From positions 434,001 through 498,000 of the forward strand of contig JAHXIO010000006.1 in NCBI GenBank assembly GCA_025655595.1: a stretch of DNA of 64,000 nt, read 5' to 3'. The position numbers and the translations under genes are program-made. Below the pieces are notes generated by a model. It worked only from the letters and a program-made list of their open reading frames with translations. It did not search any database and was not told the DNA's origin. Positions 37,930 to 47,245 of the stretch are shown piece by piece; within the stretch, counting starts at the first letter, position 1; every line of letters begins with the position of its first letter. This DNA is from Candidatus Thiodiazotropha sp. (ex Monitilora ramsayi) (GTDB taxonomy: Bacteria > Pseudomonadota > Gammaproteobacteria > Chromatiales > Chromatiaceae).

Positions 37930-39111
37930 TCAGGACTGAAGTGACTGCTGCATCGCGGCCAGGGCGACACCGGTATTGATGGGGGCCTTCAGATCGCTGA
38001 GTACTGCTTCCAGGGCGCCGACGCAGAGCAGGATGTTCTCCGCCCGCGCACTGTGACCCATCAGGCCGATACGCCAGACTTTGCCGGCGAGTGCACCCAG
38101 TCCGGCGCCTAATTCCAGGTTATATTCATTCAGCAGACGGCCTCTCACCGCGGCGTCATCGATACCTTCGGGGATAGAGACTGCATTGAGCTGAGGCAGG
38201 CGATGTGCCTCGTCTACGATGAACTCGAGCCCCATGGCCTCTAGCCCCGCCTTTAGTGCCAGATGCATTTTGCGGTGACGGGCCCAGGCGTTCTCCAGTC
38301 CCTCATCCTGTAGAATCACCAACGCTTCGTGCAGACCGTAGAGGCCATTGACGGGGGCTGTGTGGTGATAGGCGCGCTTCTGACCGCCGCCCCAGTATCC
38401 CATTACCAGGTTGAGATCGAGGAACCAGCTCTGCACTTTACCGCTGCGATTGCGCACTTTCTCCAGCGCCCGCTCACTGAAGCTGATGGGTGAGATACCC
38501 GGTGCGCAGGAGAGGCATTTCTGGGTGCCGGAATAGATGGCGTCGATCTGCCACTCGTCCACTTTCAGTTCGGAGCCACCGAGGGAGGTGACCGAGTCGA
38601 CAATGGTCAGGCAGTCGTGCCGGTGGGCCAGTTCGACCAGCTCTTTGGCGTCCGAGCGGGCCCCGGTCGAGGTCTCTGCGTGAACAAAGGCGAGAATCTT
38701 GGCGTCCTTGTGTGTCTCGAGGGCTGCTTCCACCTTGGCCAGATCCACAGCCGTGCCCCAATCATCCTCGACCATGACAGGGCTGCCGCCACAACGCTCC
38801 ACATTCTCCTTCATGCGTCCGCCGAAGACACCGTTCTGGCAGACAATCACCTTGTCGCCCGGTTCGACCAGATTGGCAAAGCAGGTCTCCATACCGGCTG
38901 AACCGGGTGCGGAGACAGGCATTGTCAGGGCATTCTCTGTCTGAAATGCGTACTGGAGCAGGGATTTCGTCTCCTCCATCATTTCCACGAATACCGGGTC
39001 CAGGTGACCGATGGTCGGCCTTGAGAGGGCTTCCAGTATACGGGGGTGAACATCGGATGGGCCGGGCCCCATTAGTGTGCGAACAGGTGGGTTAAAACTG
39101 GATATGGTCAT
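37930..39111 (-). CDS. Class V aminotransferase, alanine/serine-glyoxylate type
   Basis: 393 residues from ATG 39111, giving the typical start MTISSFNPPVRTLMGPGPSDVHPRIL. The PLP lysine lies in YSGTQKCLSCAPG, and VDSVTSLGGSEL supplies the PLP-stacking region with Asp. SAPGSAGMETCFANL is the cofactor-phosphate binding loop. The family interconverts glyoxylate and glycine using alanine or serine. The tight join to a sulfurtransferase gene suggests a link to sulfur or amino-acid metabolism, as inference. Confidence 0.92.
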   Translation of the reverse strand: MTISSFNPPVRTLMGPGPSDVHPRILEALSRPTIGHLDPVFVEMMEETKSLLQYAFQTENALTMPVSAPGSAGMETCFANLVEPGDKVIVCQNGVFGGRMKENVERCGGSPVMVEDDWGTAVDLAKVEAALETHKDAKILAFVHAETSTGARSDAKELVELAHRHDCLTIVDSVTSLGGSELKVDEWQIDAIYSGTQKCLSCAPGISPISFSERALEKVRNRSGKVQSWFLDLNLVMGYWGGGQKRAYHHTAPVNGLYGLHEALVILQDEGLENAWARHRKMHLALKAGLEAMGLEFIVDEAHRLPQLNAVSIPEGIDDAAVRGRLLNEYNLELGAGLGALAGKVWRIGLMGHSARAENILLCVGALEAVLSDLKAPINTGVALAAMQQSLQS

Positions 39112-39527
39112 GTGGAACAGCCTTATTACTCTACTTGAATGTTTTAAAAGGGATAGTGGGGGCTGAGTATAAGTGGCCTGATGATCACGCTTCAAGCACC
39201 GGCTCCACAGGTGTTTCAGGGTATTTTGATTTCCAACCTGTTCCGCGATTGGAAAATCGTGATTTTTTAGGGAACCATGGCTATCAATGAGATTGATTAT
39301 CGTCGCTGCTAACCACAGATTTTAAACACCTGAAAAGTTGCTGTGAGGAGACTCACAAGCCTTCAACGTCGCTCAGTTTTTGTTGCCAATTGTGACAGGT
39401 ATCAAGTAACTCACAGAGGCCGCGCAACAGTGTGACTTCGGTCTATATGAAATGTGAAGCGCCTCCTCATTGAGTTGTATGGATTGCCGTTAACCTGTGT
39501 GACATAGAACGTTACGAGACGACGGTA
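39112..39527. other. Divergent intergenic region, aminotransferase / Ig-repeat lipoprotein
   Basis: 416 bp with no gene. It contains one perfect CRP-like palindrome (39342-39357) and further half-sites (TGTGACAGGTATCA near 39393, TGTGACTTCGG near 39431, CTGTGTGACATAG near 39497). It must contain the promoters for both flanking genes, which are divergent. Confidence 0.5.
39342..39357. promoter_or_regulatory. CRP/Vfr-like palindrome, TGTGA-N6-TCACA
   Basis: TGTGA-GGAGAC-TCACA is a perfect match to the CRP-family consensus. It lies 171 bp before the lipoprotein ATG and 231 bp before the aminotransferase ATG. The orientation of control cannot be read from the site alone. Confidence 0.5.
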
Positions 39528-41864
39528 ATGAAGTCACTACGAAATATAGCATCGGTAATCGCAACAACTCTCATTCTCACTGCATGTGGGAGCGAACAGG
39601 AAACAAATGGTACGTCAGCTGGTAATGTAGTTACCGATCCTGATACCCCCGTGGTTCCAGACGTTAACCGGCCTCCTGTAATTAATGGCGTCCCCGTGAC
39701 GGTTGCCTCTACCGGTGAGAATTACAGCTTTACGCCGAATGCCAGCGATCCTGACGGAGATGTACTCAGCTTTGCGGCTGAAAATCTTCCTGCCTGGGCG
39801 ATTATTGATCCCACCACCGGGACAGTGTCCGGCACACCTTCATTGAGCGACGTAGGCGGCTCGGGCCTGATTACGCTGACCGTCAATGATGGCAGTGATA
39901 CTGCGAGTCTGGCAGCCTTCGTGATCACCGTGGTCGACAGCGGAGAGGTCCAAGTCGTTTCTACTCGAGTCGCCAATGGGTTGGATGATTCGGAAGAGTG
40001 GGATAGCGGTGTCATGTATCTCAATAGCAGTGACCTTGAGCTGGTAAACGATGATGGTAATCAGCTGGTTGGATTAAGATTCTCTCTGCCAGTACCCAAT
40101 GGTGCCGTTGTTACACAAGCCAATCTCAGATTCACGGTTGATGAAGTGACAACGGAACCGGCCGATCTGACCATCTGGGCAGAGGCCAGCGATGATGCCC
40201 CACCATTCACCGCCAATTCACGCGATATCTCCAATCGGGTTTCAACATTGGCGACCGCCAACTGGATACCGCAACCCTGGAATCTCATCGGTGACAGCGC
40301 CAACGCTCAGACCAGTAGCAATTTCTCGAATGTGGTACAGGAGATTGTGAACCGTCCTGGCTGGAGCAGTGATAGCCATCTCGTGGTCGTGATATCCGGC
40401 ACAGGTGTTCGCACTGCTGATGCCTATGAAGGCAATGCAGCCAACGCTGCGGTACTTACTGTGCATTACTCGGGTGGCGATAATCGGGCTCCTACCATTA
40501 GTGGGGTACCTGATAGCGGTGCAACCGAAGGTTATTCCTATCAATTCAGTCCAATTGCAAGTGATCCTGATGGTGATAATCTGACTTTCTCCATCAACAA
40601 TAAGCCTGACTGGGCCAGTTTCGATGTCACGAGCGGGACCTTGCAGGGGACGCCTGCTGTGGGAGATGCTGGCAACTATAGCAACATCTCCATTACAGTT
40701 TCGGACAGCAATTTAAGTGCAGTTCTGGGTCCGTTTGACATTGCTGTATCTGATAGCAACCGTGCACCTGTTATCAGCGGAACGCCAGCAATTTCAGTGG
40801 TAGAGCTATCGGATTACAGCTTTACTCCGACGGCAACTGATCCAAATGGGGATGCCCTTGCTTACAGTGTCAGTAACCTGCCGTCTTGGGCCAGCTTCGA
40901 TACAACGACAGGTAATCTTAGCGGGACGCCGGACTTTAATGATGCCGGTACCTATAGTGGTATCCTGATCAGTGTTAGCGATGGTAGCGTCAGCGCTTCA
41001 CTCAGTCCGTTCAGCATCACTGTGACGGACATGAATCGAGCGCCAACAATCTCTGGAACACCGACCACGTCAGTCGCGGAAGGGGGCAGCTACAGTTTTA
41101 CACCCGCAGCCAGCGACCCCGATGGCAACAGTCTGTCATTCAACATTGCCAACCTACCGGGGTGGGCGAGTTTTAACGATGCAACAGGCACACTTTCCGG
41201 TACGCCTGATCATGACGCCGCAGGTAGCTATAACAACATAGTGATCAGTGTGTCAGACGGGGCAGCCAGTGCCTCATTGGCCGCTTTTTCCATCACCGTC
41301 TCTGATGTCAATCAATCTCCCACCATCAGTGGTGTGCCAAGTGCCAATGTGACGGCGAGCAACAGCTACAGCTTTGTGCCGACTGCGAATGATCCGGATG
41401 GTGACAACCTGACCTTCTCCGTCGCCAATCTACCTTCCTGGGCGAGCTTTGATAGCAGTAACGGCAGCTTGACCGGCACACCTCAGGAATCTGATGTGGG
41501 TGCATATAATAATATCCAGATCAGTGTGTCGGATGGTAATGAGGTTGTGGCATTGGGAATATTCGGCATCACAGTCGATTCCTCTGTGGTTGTAACCGGT
41601 TCTATGGATCTGAGATGGACAGCGCCAACCACCCGTTCCGATGGGTCGGCATTGGATATTTCAGAAATTGATGGATATCGTATCTACATCGGAGATAGCA
41701 ACAGCTCTCTTCAGATGGAGCTGGATCTGAATGACGGCTCAGCTACAACAGCTACTATTTCCGATAAGGAACTTGGTACCTACTTTGTGGCTGTCACCGC
41801 CTACGATGTGGACGGAAATGCCAGTTCCTATTCGAATGTTGTTGAAGTTAATGTCACTAATTAG
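39528..41864 (+). CDS. Large lipoprotein with five putative-Ig repeats and a fibronectin III tail
   Basis: 778 residues. A lipoprotein signal with lipobox LTAC (IATTLILTACGSEQ) is followed by a first Ig-like repeat (about 45-145), a jelly-roll/DNRLRE-like module (about 148-318), and four more repeats of about 92 residues. Each repeat follows the scheme RAPxISGxP...YSFxPxASDPDGDxLxFSxxNLPxWASFDxxTGxLxGTP, typical of the putative-Ig (He_PIG) family. A fibronectin type III-like domain ends the protein (LRWTAPTTRSDGSALDISEI). Such Asp-rich DPDGD repeats bind calcium in cadherin-like modules. It is probably surface- or periplasm-anchored and adhesive. A strong terminator follows. Confidence 0.88.
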   Translation: MKSLRNIASVIATTLILTACGSEQETNGTSAGNVVTDPDTPVVPDVNRPPVINGVPVTVASTGENYSFTPNASDPDGDVLSFAAENLPAWAIIDPTTGTVSGTPSLSDVGGSGLITLTVNDGSDTASLAAFVITVVDSGEVQVVSTRVANGLDDSEEWDSGVMYLNSSDLELVNDDGNQLVGLRFSLPVPNGAVVTQANLRFTVDEVTTEPADLTIWAEASDDAPPFTANSRDISNRVSTLATANWIPQPWNLIGDSANAQTSSNFSNVVQEIVNRPGWSSDSHLVVVISGTGVRTADAYEGNAANAAVLTVHYSGGDNRAPTISGVPDSGATEGYSYQFSPIASDPDGDNLTFSINNKPDWASFDVTSGTLQGTPAVGDAGNYSNISITVSDSNLSAVLGPFDIAVSDSNRAPVISGTPAISVVELSDYSFTPTATDPNGDALAYSVSNLPSWASFDTTTGNLSGTPDFNDAGTYSGILISVSDGSVSASLSPFSITVTDMNRAPTISGTPTTSVAEGGSYSFTPAASDPDGNSLSFNIANLPGWASFNDATGTLSGTPDHDAAGSYNNIVISVSDGAASASLAAFSITVSDVNQSPTISGVPSANVTASNSYSFVPTANDPDGDNLTFSVANLPSWASFDSSNGSLTGTPQESDVGAYNNIQISVSDGNEVVALGIFGITVDSSVVVTGSMDLRWTAPTTRSDGSALDISEIDGYRIYIGDSNSSLQMELDLNDGSATTATISDKELGTYFVAVTAYDVDGNASSYSNVVEVNVTN

Positions 41865-41896
41865 CTTTTAACTGGTTCGAACTGAGTTGCCAATAA

Positions 41897-41950
41897 GCTC
41901 CATAGCCGATATTCGACTGGTGTTATCGGCTATGGAGCATTTCTCTTTGT
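41897..41950 (+). terminator. Strong hairpin after the Ig-repeat lipoprotein
   Basis: A perfect 15-bp stem (GCTCCATAGCCGATA, 41897-41911; complement 41924-41938) with a 12-nt loop is followed by ATTTCTCTTTGTT, starting 32 bp after the stop codon. Confidence 0.82.
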
Positions 41951-42025
41951 TAATTCCATAACTCGACAACCAATCCCTTCCTAACAGAGAGGGGAGTAGC
42001 GGCTGAGCCTTTAGATTGTGAGGCG

Positions 42026-42424
42026 TCAGTAAGTCTCAAGCACCCGTGTAATCAGGTTTTCCCTTCGCCGCTCTCCCTTGCGGCGTTCGGCCATTTTGGG
42101 ATCGGCGAGCTGATTCAGTCGGCGATCACGTGATGGGAATCTGCGATGGTATCGATGGAGCTTGATAAAGAGACCGTTGACTGTTTTTCCATCAAGATTA
42201 TCAATAATGTTGTCAGCGGCAACCTGGGTGTTGACCTGGACGATACCGTGATATTCGGTGCTGTCATTTTTCAGGTCCCGAATGCGAATAATTTTAGATC
42301 GTTTGATGACATTTCGCTTGAAGATGGGCATCAGTTGCAGGCCTGACCGGCAGCCCTTTCGAGTGACTTTATTGATTTCCTTAATGGAAGTGCCTCGTGG
42401 TAGATGCTTATAGAATATCCACAT
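42026..42424 (-). CDS. Small RRM-like, strongly basic protein
   Basis: 132 residues, very rich in Arg and Lys. IFYKHLPRGTSIKEINKV resembles an RNP-2 strand and helix, and YHGIVQVNTQVAADNIIDNL then KTVNGLFIKLHRYHRRF resembles the RNP-1 half of an RNA recognition motif. The tail (MAERRKGERRRENL) is basic. It lies downstream of and on the same strand as the DEAD-box helicase deaD, 298 bp away, which would fit an RNA-related role. The fold is inferred from pattern only. Confidence 0.6.
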   Translation of the reverse strand: MWIFYKHLPRGTSIKEINKVTRKGCRSGLQLMPIFKRNVIKRSKIIRIRDLKNDSTEYHGIVQVNTQVAADNIIDNLDGKTVNGLFIKLHRYHRRFPSRDRRLNQLADPKMAERRKGERRRENLITRVLETY

Positions 42425-42722
42425 ATCTCCCTTTCTCCACCTTTGGTTGGTACTTGCGCCGTTTTTTCTTATCCTGACCGATTTATATGACTTTTTAAAG
42501 GTCGATAAACCCAGTTCAAACTAGGGTTAATCGCCGGAATTTGAAAATGGAATCTTCAGAAAATCATAAATTATATATAGTAATCAATGTATTAAAGTGT
42601 GTGCATTGATCGCTTTTGCGGGAGCTCAGAGACTGGTTTTATAGGATTAAAGATGTAAAAAAGTGTAAAGTATTCCGACGTTGCGTCAGCGTTTTTTCAA
42701 CCGAAGCGCGTAATCGAGGGGC
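42425..42722. other. AT-rich intergenic region downstream of deaD
   Basis: 298 bp without a gene. No clean hairpin with U-tract follows deaD. A promoter for the RRM-like gene must lie here, but I see no convincing -35/-10 pair. Confidence 0.35.
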
Positions 42723-44465
42723 TTATTTTCTCGATTTACCGGGATTCGATTTCTGATGGCGTTTCTTTCCTTTTCCCTTTTTTTTCTCCTTACGAGCTGC
42801 CGGAGCGTCGGCATTGAGTAGTGACAGATCCAGCTTCTGTCCACGAACGTATACCCGCCGCAGGTGGTGATAGATCTCTTTTGGCATACCGACGGGAAGT
42901 TCTACCAAGCTGTGATCCTTATTGATCTCCACACGGCCGATCATGTCACCGTCCAGTCCGGCCTCATTGGCGATGGCGCCAACGATCTCCCTTGGTGAGA
43001 CCTCATCTTTTTCACCCACCTCCAGACGATAGGTCTCGAAGGGGATGGCATTATCCCGGCTGCGGGATTTTTTCTGAGAGCGCTTGTCCTTACCTGGTTT
43101 CTCCCTCTTTTCTCTTCGGCCCTTACGGTCGGGGTTTTCCAGTTCATCGACGATAAAGGGGCGAGCCTTCTGGCTCAGAAAGGTCAGTGCGGCAGCGATA
43201 TCGAGGGCGCTGGTCTCCTGCTCTTTCTCGATCCGGCTGACAAGCCGATAGTAGAAGTCCAGGTCCTGCTCACTGAGAGTCTCTCGGAGCATCTCCACAA
43301 AGCGGTCGATACGATGTTCGCTCAGATCGTCCGCCGTTGGCAGATTGATTGCAGGAATGGGTTGACGGGTTGTGCGTTCAATGGCTTTAAGCAGACCCCG
43401 CTCTCTCGGTTGTACAAAGAGCAGGGCCTTGCCGGTGCGTCCGGCGCGACCGGTACGTCCGATGCGATGTACATAGGACTCGGGATCATTGGGGATATCG
43501 AAATTGACCACATGACTGATGCGCTCCACATCGAGACCCCGTGCTGCCACATCCGTAGCGACAATGATGTCTAATTGTCCAGACTTGAGGCGGCTCACAG
43601 TGCGTTCGCGCATGGCCTGGTTCATGTCTCCATTGAGCGCTTCTGCCGCAAAGCCATGGGCCTCGAGTTTATCGGCTACCTCCACTGTGGCTGTTTTGGT
43701 GCGTACAAAAATGATCATGCCGTCGAAGGGTTCGACTTCCAACAGTCGGGTCAGGGCATCCATCTTGTGGTGACGGGTTACCACACAGTGTGATTGGTCA
43801 ATGGTGGTGACGGTTTCCGTCTTGTTCCTGACCTTGATCTCAATCGGGTTACGCAACTGTTTTCTGGCGATACGCCGGATCGCCTCCGGCATGGTGGCGG
43901 AGAATAGTGCGACCTGGCGGTCTTCAGGCGCCTGATCGAATATCCACTCGATATCCTCGATAAAACCCATATTCAGCATTTCGTCAGCTTCATCGAGTAC
44001 CAGTGTGCTCAAATTATCCAGGGTTAGAGAATTTCTCCTCAGGTGGTCCATCACACGCCCCGGGGTACCGACGATGACCTGAGGGTTTCTCTTCAGTTGG
44101 CGGAGTTGGAGGCCGATACTCTGTCCGCCGTACAGGGGCAGTACATGAAATGAGGACAGGTGACTGGCGTAACTTTTAAACGCCTCTGCAACCTGCAGCG
44201 CCAGTTCCCTCGTTGGCGCAAGTACCAGGATTTGGGGCAGTTTCTGCTTGCAGTCGAGACGGCTGAGCAGAGGCAGGGCGAAAGCGGCGGTTTTACCAGT
44301 TCCTGTCTGGGCCTGCCCTAGCAGGTCACGTCCCTCCAGCAGGGGAGGTATGGATTCGGCTTGAATAGGGGTTGGGGTTTCATAACCCATCTCCCGAATT
44401 GCTTGTAACATTTCGGGAGCCAGCGCCAGGCTGGAAAATTCAATCATCGTTTGGGAGGCGGTCAT
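42723..44465 (-). CDS. deaD: DEAD-box ATP-dependent RNA helicase, DeaD/CsdA type
   Basis: 580 residues. The Q motif (TPIQAESIP), motif I AQTGTGKT, Ia PTRELA, II DEAD, III SAT, V ATDVAARGLDV and VI HRIGRTGR are all present. A C-terminal DbpA-like RNA-binding domain (about 475-550, EIVGAIANEAGLDGDMIGRV) and a Lys-rich tail place it with DeaD/CsdA rather than RhlB, RhlE or SrmB. It unwinds RNA in ribosome assembly and cold adaptation. The 286-bp leader before it is compatible with the long regulated 5' UTR typical of deaD. Confidence 0.95.
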   Translation of the reverse strand: MTASQTMIEFSSLALAPEMLQAIREMGYETPTPIQAESIPPLLEGRDLLGQAQTGTGKTAAFALPLLSRLDCKQKLPQILVLAPTRELALQVAEAFKSYASHLSSFHVLPLYGGQSIGLQLRQLKRNPQVIVGTPGRVMDHLRRNSLTLDNLSTLVLDEADEMLNMGFIEDIEWIFDQAPEDRQVALFSATMPEAIRRIARKQLRNPIEIKVRNKTETVTTIDQSHCVVTRHHKMDALTRLLEVEPFDGMIIFVRTKTATVEVADKLEAHGFAAEALNGDMNQAMRERTVSRLKSGQLDIIVATDVAARGLDVERISHVVNFDIPNDPESYVHRIGRTGRAGRTGKALLFVQPRERGLLKAIERTTRQPIPAINLPTADDLSEHRIDRFVEMLRETLSEQDLDFYYRLVSRIEKEQETSALDIAAALTFLSQKARPFIVDELENPDRKGRREKREKPGKDKRSQKKSRSRDNAIPFETYRLEVGEKDEVSPREIVGAIANEAGLDGDMIGRVEINKDHSLVELPVGMPKEIYHHLRRVYVRGQKLDLSLLNADAPAARKEKKKGKGKKRHQKSNPGKSRK

Positions 44466-44751
44466 CTGTCTGCTCGTGGGGACGGGAAACGGTCGGCCGC
44501 TTCATCGCTGTGGGGTGAGGGAAGGCGCGGGAGTATACACCAAACCACTGTGGAGCACGATTGTTTTCTCGATCTTCAAGGATAAGGCAGCCTGAGAGGA
44601 TAGAGAAACAGGCCCGGGGATGTAGGGAGCGGACCAAGCCGGCAACCGTCAAGATCGTTTTGATCTTGCAGGAGACTGTGAATACTCATCTAAGCAACAC
44701 TGCGAGGACGATCAATATTCAGTAGTGTAGTGTTATTGGTACAGAAGTCTC

Positions 44752-45219
44752 ATGTCCTGGACAATACGGAAGACCACTTTGCGTCTCTATCCTCCCATCT
44801 GGTTTTTACTCTTTTCGATCACTGCCTTCCTGGTGCATTGGTTGTGGCCTCTCTCCTTTGATCTGCCAATCCCGATGAAAATGATCTCGGTCGCAGTCAT
44901 GGTTAGCGGCGTGGTCTTGGCTGCGTGGGCGAGGGCAACATTCAGGTCGTATGACACCTCCGCAAATCCATACGCAGAGGCAGATTGCTTGGTCACCACA
45001 GGGCCATACCGTTATAGCCGAAACCCTATGTATACGGGGATGCTACTGGTACTCATTGGGTTGGGTTTCTGGTTACAGAGTTTCACCGCTCTCATGGTCA
45101 CGCCACTGTTTGTCTATGTGATAAACCACTTTCACATTGTCCCGGAGGAGCAGCGCCTGATGAAGCGGTTCGGCAAGACATTCAATGACTACTGTGCGAC
45201 GACCCGTCGATGGTTTTGA
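44752..45219 (+). CDS. Isoprenylcysteine carboxyl methyltransferase-like membrane protein
   Basis: 155 residues with about four membrane helices and the family signature LVTTGPYRYSRNPMYTGMLL, then VPEEQRLMKRFGKTFNDYC. Bacterial members of the ICMT/PEMT superfamily are integral-membrane SAM-dependent methyltransferases of mostly unknown substrate. It is a single gene between divergent deaD and convergent truC. Confidence 0.88.
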   Translation: MSWTIRKTTLRLYPPIWFLLFSITAFLVHWLWPLSFDLPIPMKMISVAVMVSGVVLAAWARATFRSYDTSANPYAEADCLVTTGPYRYSRNPMYTGMLLVLIGLGFWLQSFTALMVTPLFVYVINHFHIVPEEQRLMKRFGKTFNDYCATTRRWF

Positions 45220-45256
45220 GCGCTGTGCTGCTATTCGGTGTATGCGCTAAATCGAT

Positions 45257-45979
45257 TTACAAGGGATCAAATAGTGCTTCGATCTTTTTGAATGTCTGAT
45301 CGATGGGGGCTTCCAGGACAAGGGATTGACCTGAAATTGGATGCTGTATTGTCAGATGAGTTGCGGCAAGCAAGAGGCGGCGACAATTGAACTGTTCTGC
45401 AATAAGGCGGTTGTGAATCGATTTGCCATAACTTGTATCCCCGATAATCGGGTGGGAGATATGTTTGAAATGACGCCGTATCTGATGTTTTCTGCCGGTC
45501 TGCGGTGAGATTTCGACCAGGGAGTATCGGCTGGTGGGGTAGCGATCGACAGGGATGGGCAGTTCCAGCGTGGCCAGGCGATGGTAGTCTGTGACTGCGG
45601 ATTGTGCGGGCTTGTCTTTTCTTGCCCTGGCGTCTGTCATCTTGTCCAGTTTTTCCCGTAACGGGTAGTCTATTCTGCCTGACTCGTCGGTGTAACCGCG
45701 TACCACGGCAAGGTAGCGCTTGCGAACCTGGCTGTCGTTGAACTGAAGACTGAGCTCTCTTGCTATCTCGGAAGAGAGGGCGAAGAGCAGCACCCCTGAG
45801 GTCGGTTTATCAAGTCGGTGTACGGGATAGACATATTGGCCAATCATGTCCCGCAGGAGTGTCATGGCTGACTGTTTCTCGTGACGATCGACAAGCGAGG
45901 GGTGGACAAGAAGTCCGCTTGGTTTGTTGATCGCGATCAGGTGGGTGTCGCGAAAAATGATGTCGAGGGTTGGATTCAC
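45257..45979 (-). CDS. truC: tRNA pseudouridine(65) synthase TruC
   Basis: 240 residues of the RluA-type pseudouridine synthases. The catalytic Asp is in VHRLDKPTSGVLLF. The start DIIFRDTHLIAINKPSGLLVH and the C-terminal QTGRKHQIRRHFKHISHPIIGD match TruC in both length and motif. No S4 domain is present, which separates it from RluA/C/D relatives carrying S4. It modifies U65 in tRNA-Ile and tRNA-Asp. Confidence 0.92.
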   Translation of the reverse strand: MNPTLDIIFRDTHLIAINKPSGLLVHPSLVDRHEKQSAMTLLRDMIGQYVYPVHRLDKPTSGVLLFALSSEIARELSLQFNDSQVRKRYLAVVRGYTDESGRIDYPLREKLDKMTDARARKDKPAQSAVTDYHRLATLELPIPVDRYPTSRYSLVEISPQTGRKHQIRRHFKHISHPIIGDTSYGKSIHNRLIAEQFNCRRLLLAATHLTIQHPISGQSLVLEAPIDQTFKKIEALFDPL

Positions 45980-46033
45980 GAAATATCCGGGTGAGCTGAC
46001 AGGGGGGTGTGACTAGTGTCCGGGGATCCCGGG

Positions 46034-47245
46034 TCAGATCTCCCTCAGACCCTCTGAGGGCTCTATACGCGCAGCCCGAAAACCGGCCATGGTTGCCGCT
46101 ATAATCGCCGCAGCCAGTGTCAAACCCAATGCTGTCAGAAAATGTGAGGGTAGCAGTTGGCAGAGCGTTTCACCTTCATTCATTTGCGAAGCAAACATCC
46201 GATTGATGGTAAAACTGACAAGCAGATAGATCAGAGAAGCGGTGAGCCAGCCGAAAAAGGCGGTAAAGGTGGATTGGATCACCGGAAACCAGACAATATC
46301 CGCCGTGCGTAGTCCCACCAGCCGCAACACGCTCAGCTCTTTACGTTTGCGATCCACATTGGCCCAAAGACTGGCACTGAGGGAGAGCGAGAAGCCGGCC
46401 AGTCCTATGATAGCGATGAGCCAGAAAACGGCTGTCAGGTTCCGGTCCATACTACGTACGATATCGATGTCAGCGGCACGGGTGCTGACCTCGATGCCGA
46501 GTTTGGCCAGTGCCTCGCTGACTTTCGAGACGTCGTAGATGGAGCGGGTGTAGAGGCGGAAACTGGGGTAGGTGCGTTCGTCGCTCCCACTGTTTGTGCC
46601 TTTCCAACCCAGAGCGGGAACGGCATGACCATCTCTGAAGTCCTCAGCGGATTCGACCAGATAGAGAGGGACAAAGGCACCGTCACGGCCGAAGCTGGCG
46701 GGTTTTGCAACATCGGAGACCTGCAGGGGGAGGTGTACCCGTTCACTGCGTCCTTTATAACGCCTGGCCAGACTGCCACTAATCTCATCCCCGGCGGCCA
46801 CATTGAGTTTTCTCGCGGCGGAGGCTGAGAGGATGATCTGTTGCATTCCCTGCGGCATCTGTTGACCCTGCAGAAGCGGGTCGTTCCTGTCGGTCGGGAT
46901 CATCTCCACCGGGATGATCTGTTTGCCCGATTCGCTCTTAAGCTCGATGGTAGCGGCGATAGCCCGGGTTCGCGGTACGATAAAGGCGACTTCGGGATGC
47001 TTACGGATCTCTTCGATCCAGGCCCGGTCGTAGCGTCCGCTGCCGACGGGACGGATCTCCCGGTTTCGAGGGTCCTCGATCAGATTATCGAGCATGCTGC
47101 CGACAATGCCGAACTTGAGTCCGAAAAGTATCAACATGGGCCCCAGCACGGCGGCCAATGCGAGGATGAAGAACCCCGACATCTGCCACTCGTTGCGGTA
47201 GTCCCTGCCCGCCAGCCAGAGGGTGTCTTTCAACCGGTGATGCAT
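46034..47245 (-). CDS. ABC transporter permease, FtsX/MacB-like (TagS-like)
   Basis: 403 residues with the MacB-type topology: one N-terminal membrane helix (about 22-48), a large periplasmic domain (50-270), then three C-terminal helices (AVFWLIAIIGLAGFSLSL, VIQSTFTAFFGWLTASLIYL, FLTALGLTLAAAIIAATMAG). Its ATG shares one base with the stop of the ATPase gene (TGATG), so translation is coupled. With the ATPase it would form a mechanotransmitting rather than a classical transport complex. Operon context with a vWA protein recalls TagS. Confidence 0.85.
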   Translation of the reverse strand: MHHRLKDTLWLAGRDYRNEWQMSGFFILALAAVLGPMLILFGLKFGIVGSMLDNLIEDPRNREIRPVGSGRYDRAWIEEIRKHPEVAFIVPRTRAIAATIELKSESGKQIIPVEMIPTDRNDPLLQGQQMPQGMQQIILSASAARKLNVAAGDEISGSLARRYKGRSERVHLPLQVSDVAKPASFGRDGAFVPLYLVESAEDFRDGHAVPALGWKGTNSGSDERTYPSFRLYTRSIYDVSKVSEALAKLGIEVSTRAADIDIVRSMDRNLTAVFWLIAIIGLAGFSLSLSASLWANVDRKRKELSVLRLVGLRTADIVWFPVIQSTFTAFFGWLTASLIYLLVSFTINRMFASQMNEGETLCQLLPSHFLTALGLTLAAAIIAATMAGFRAARIEPSEGLREI

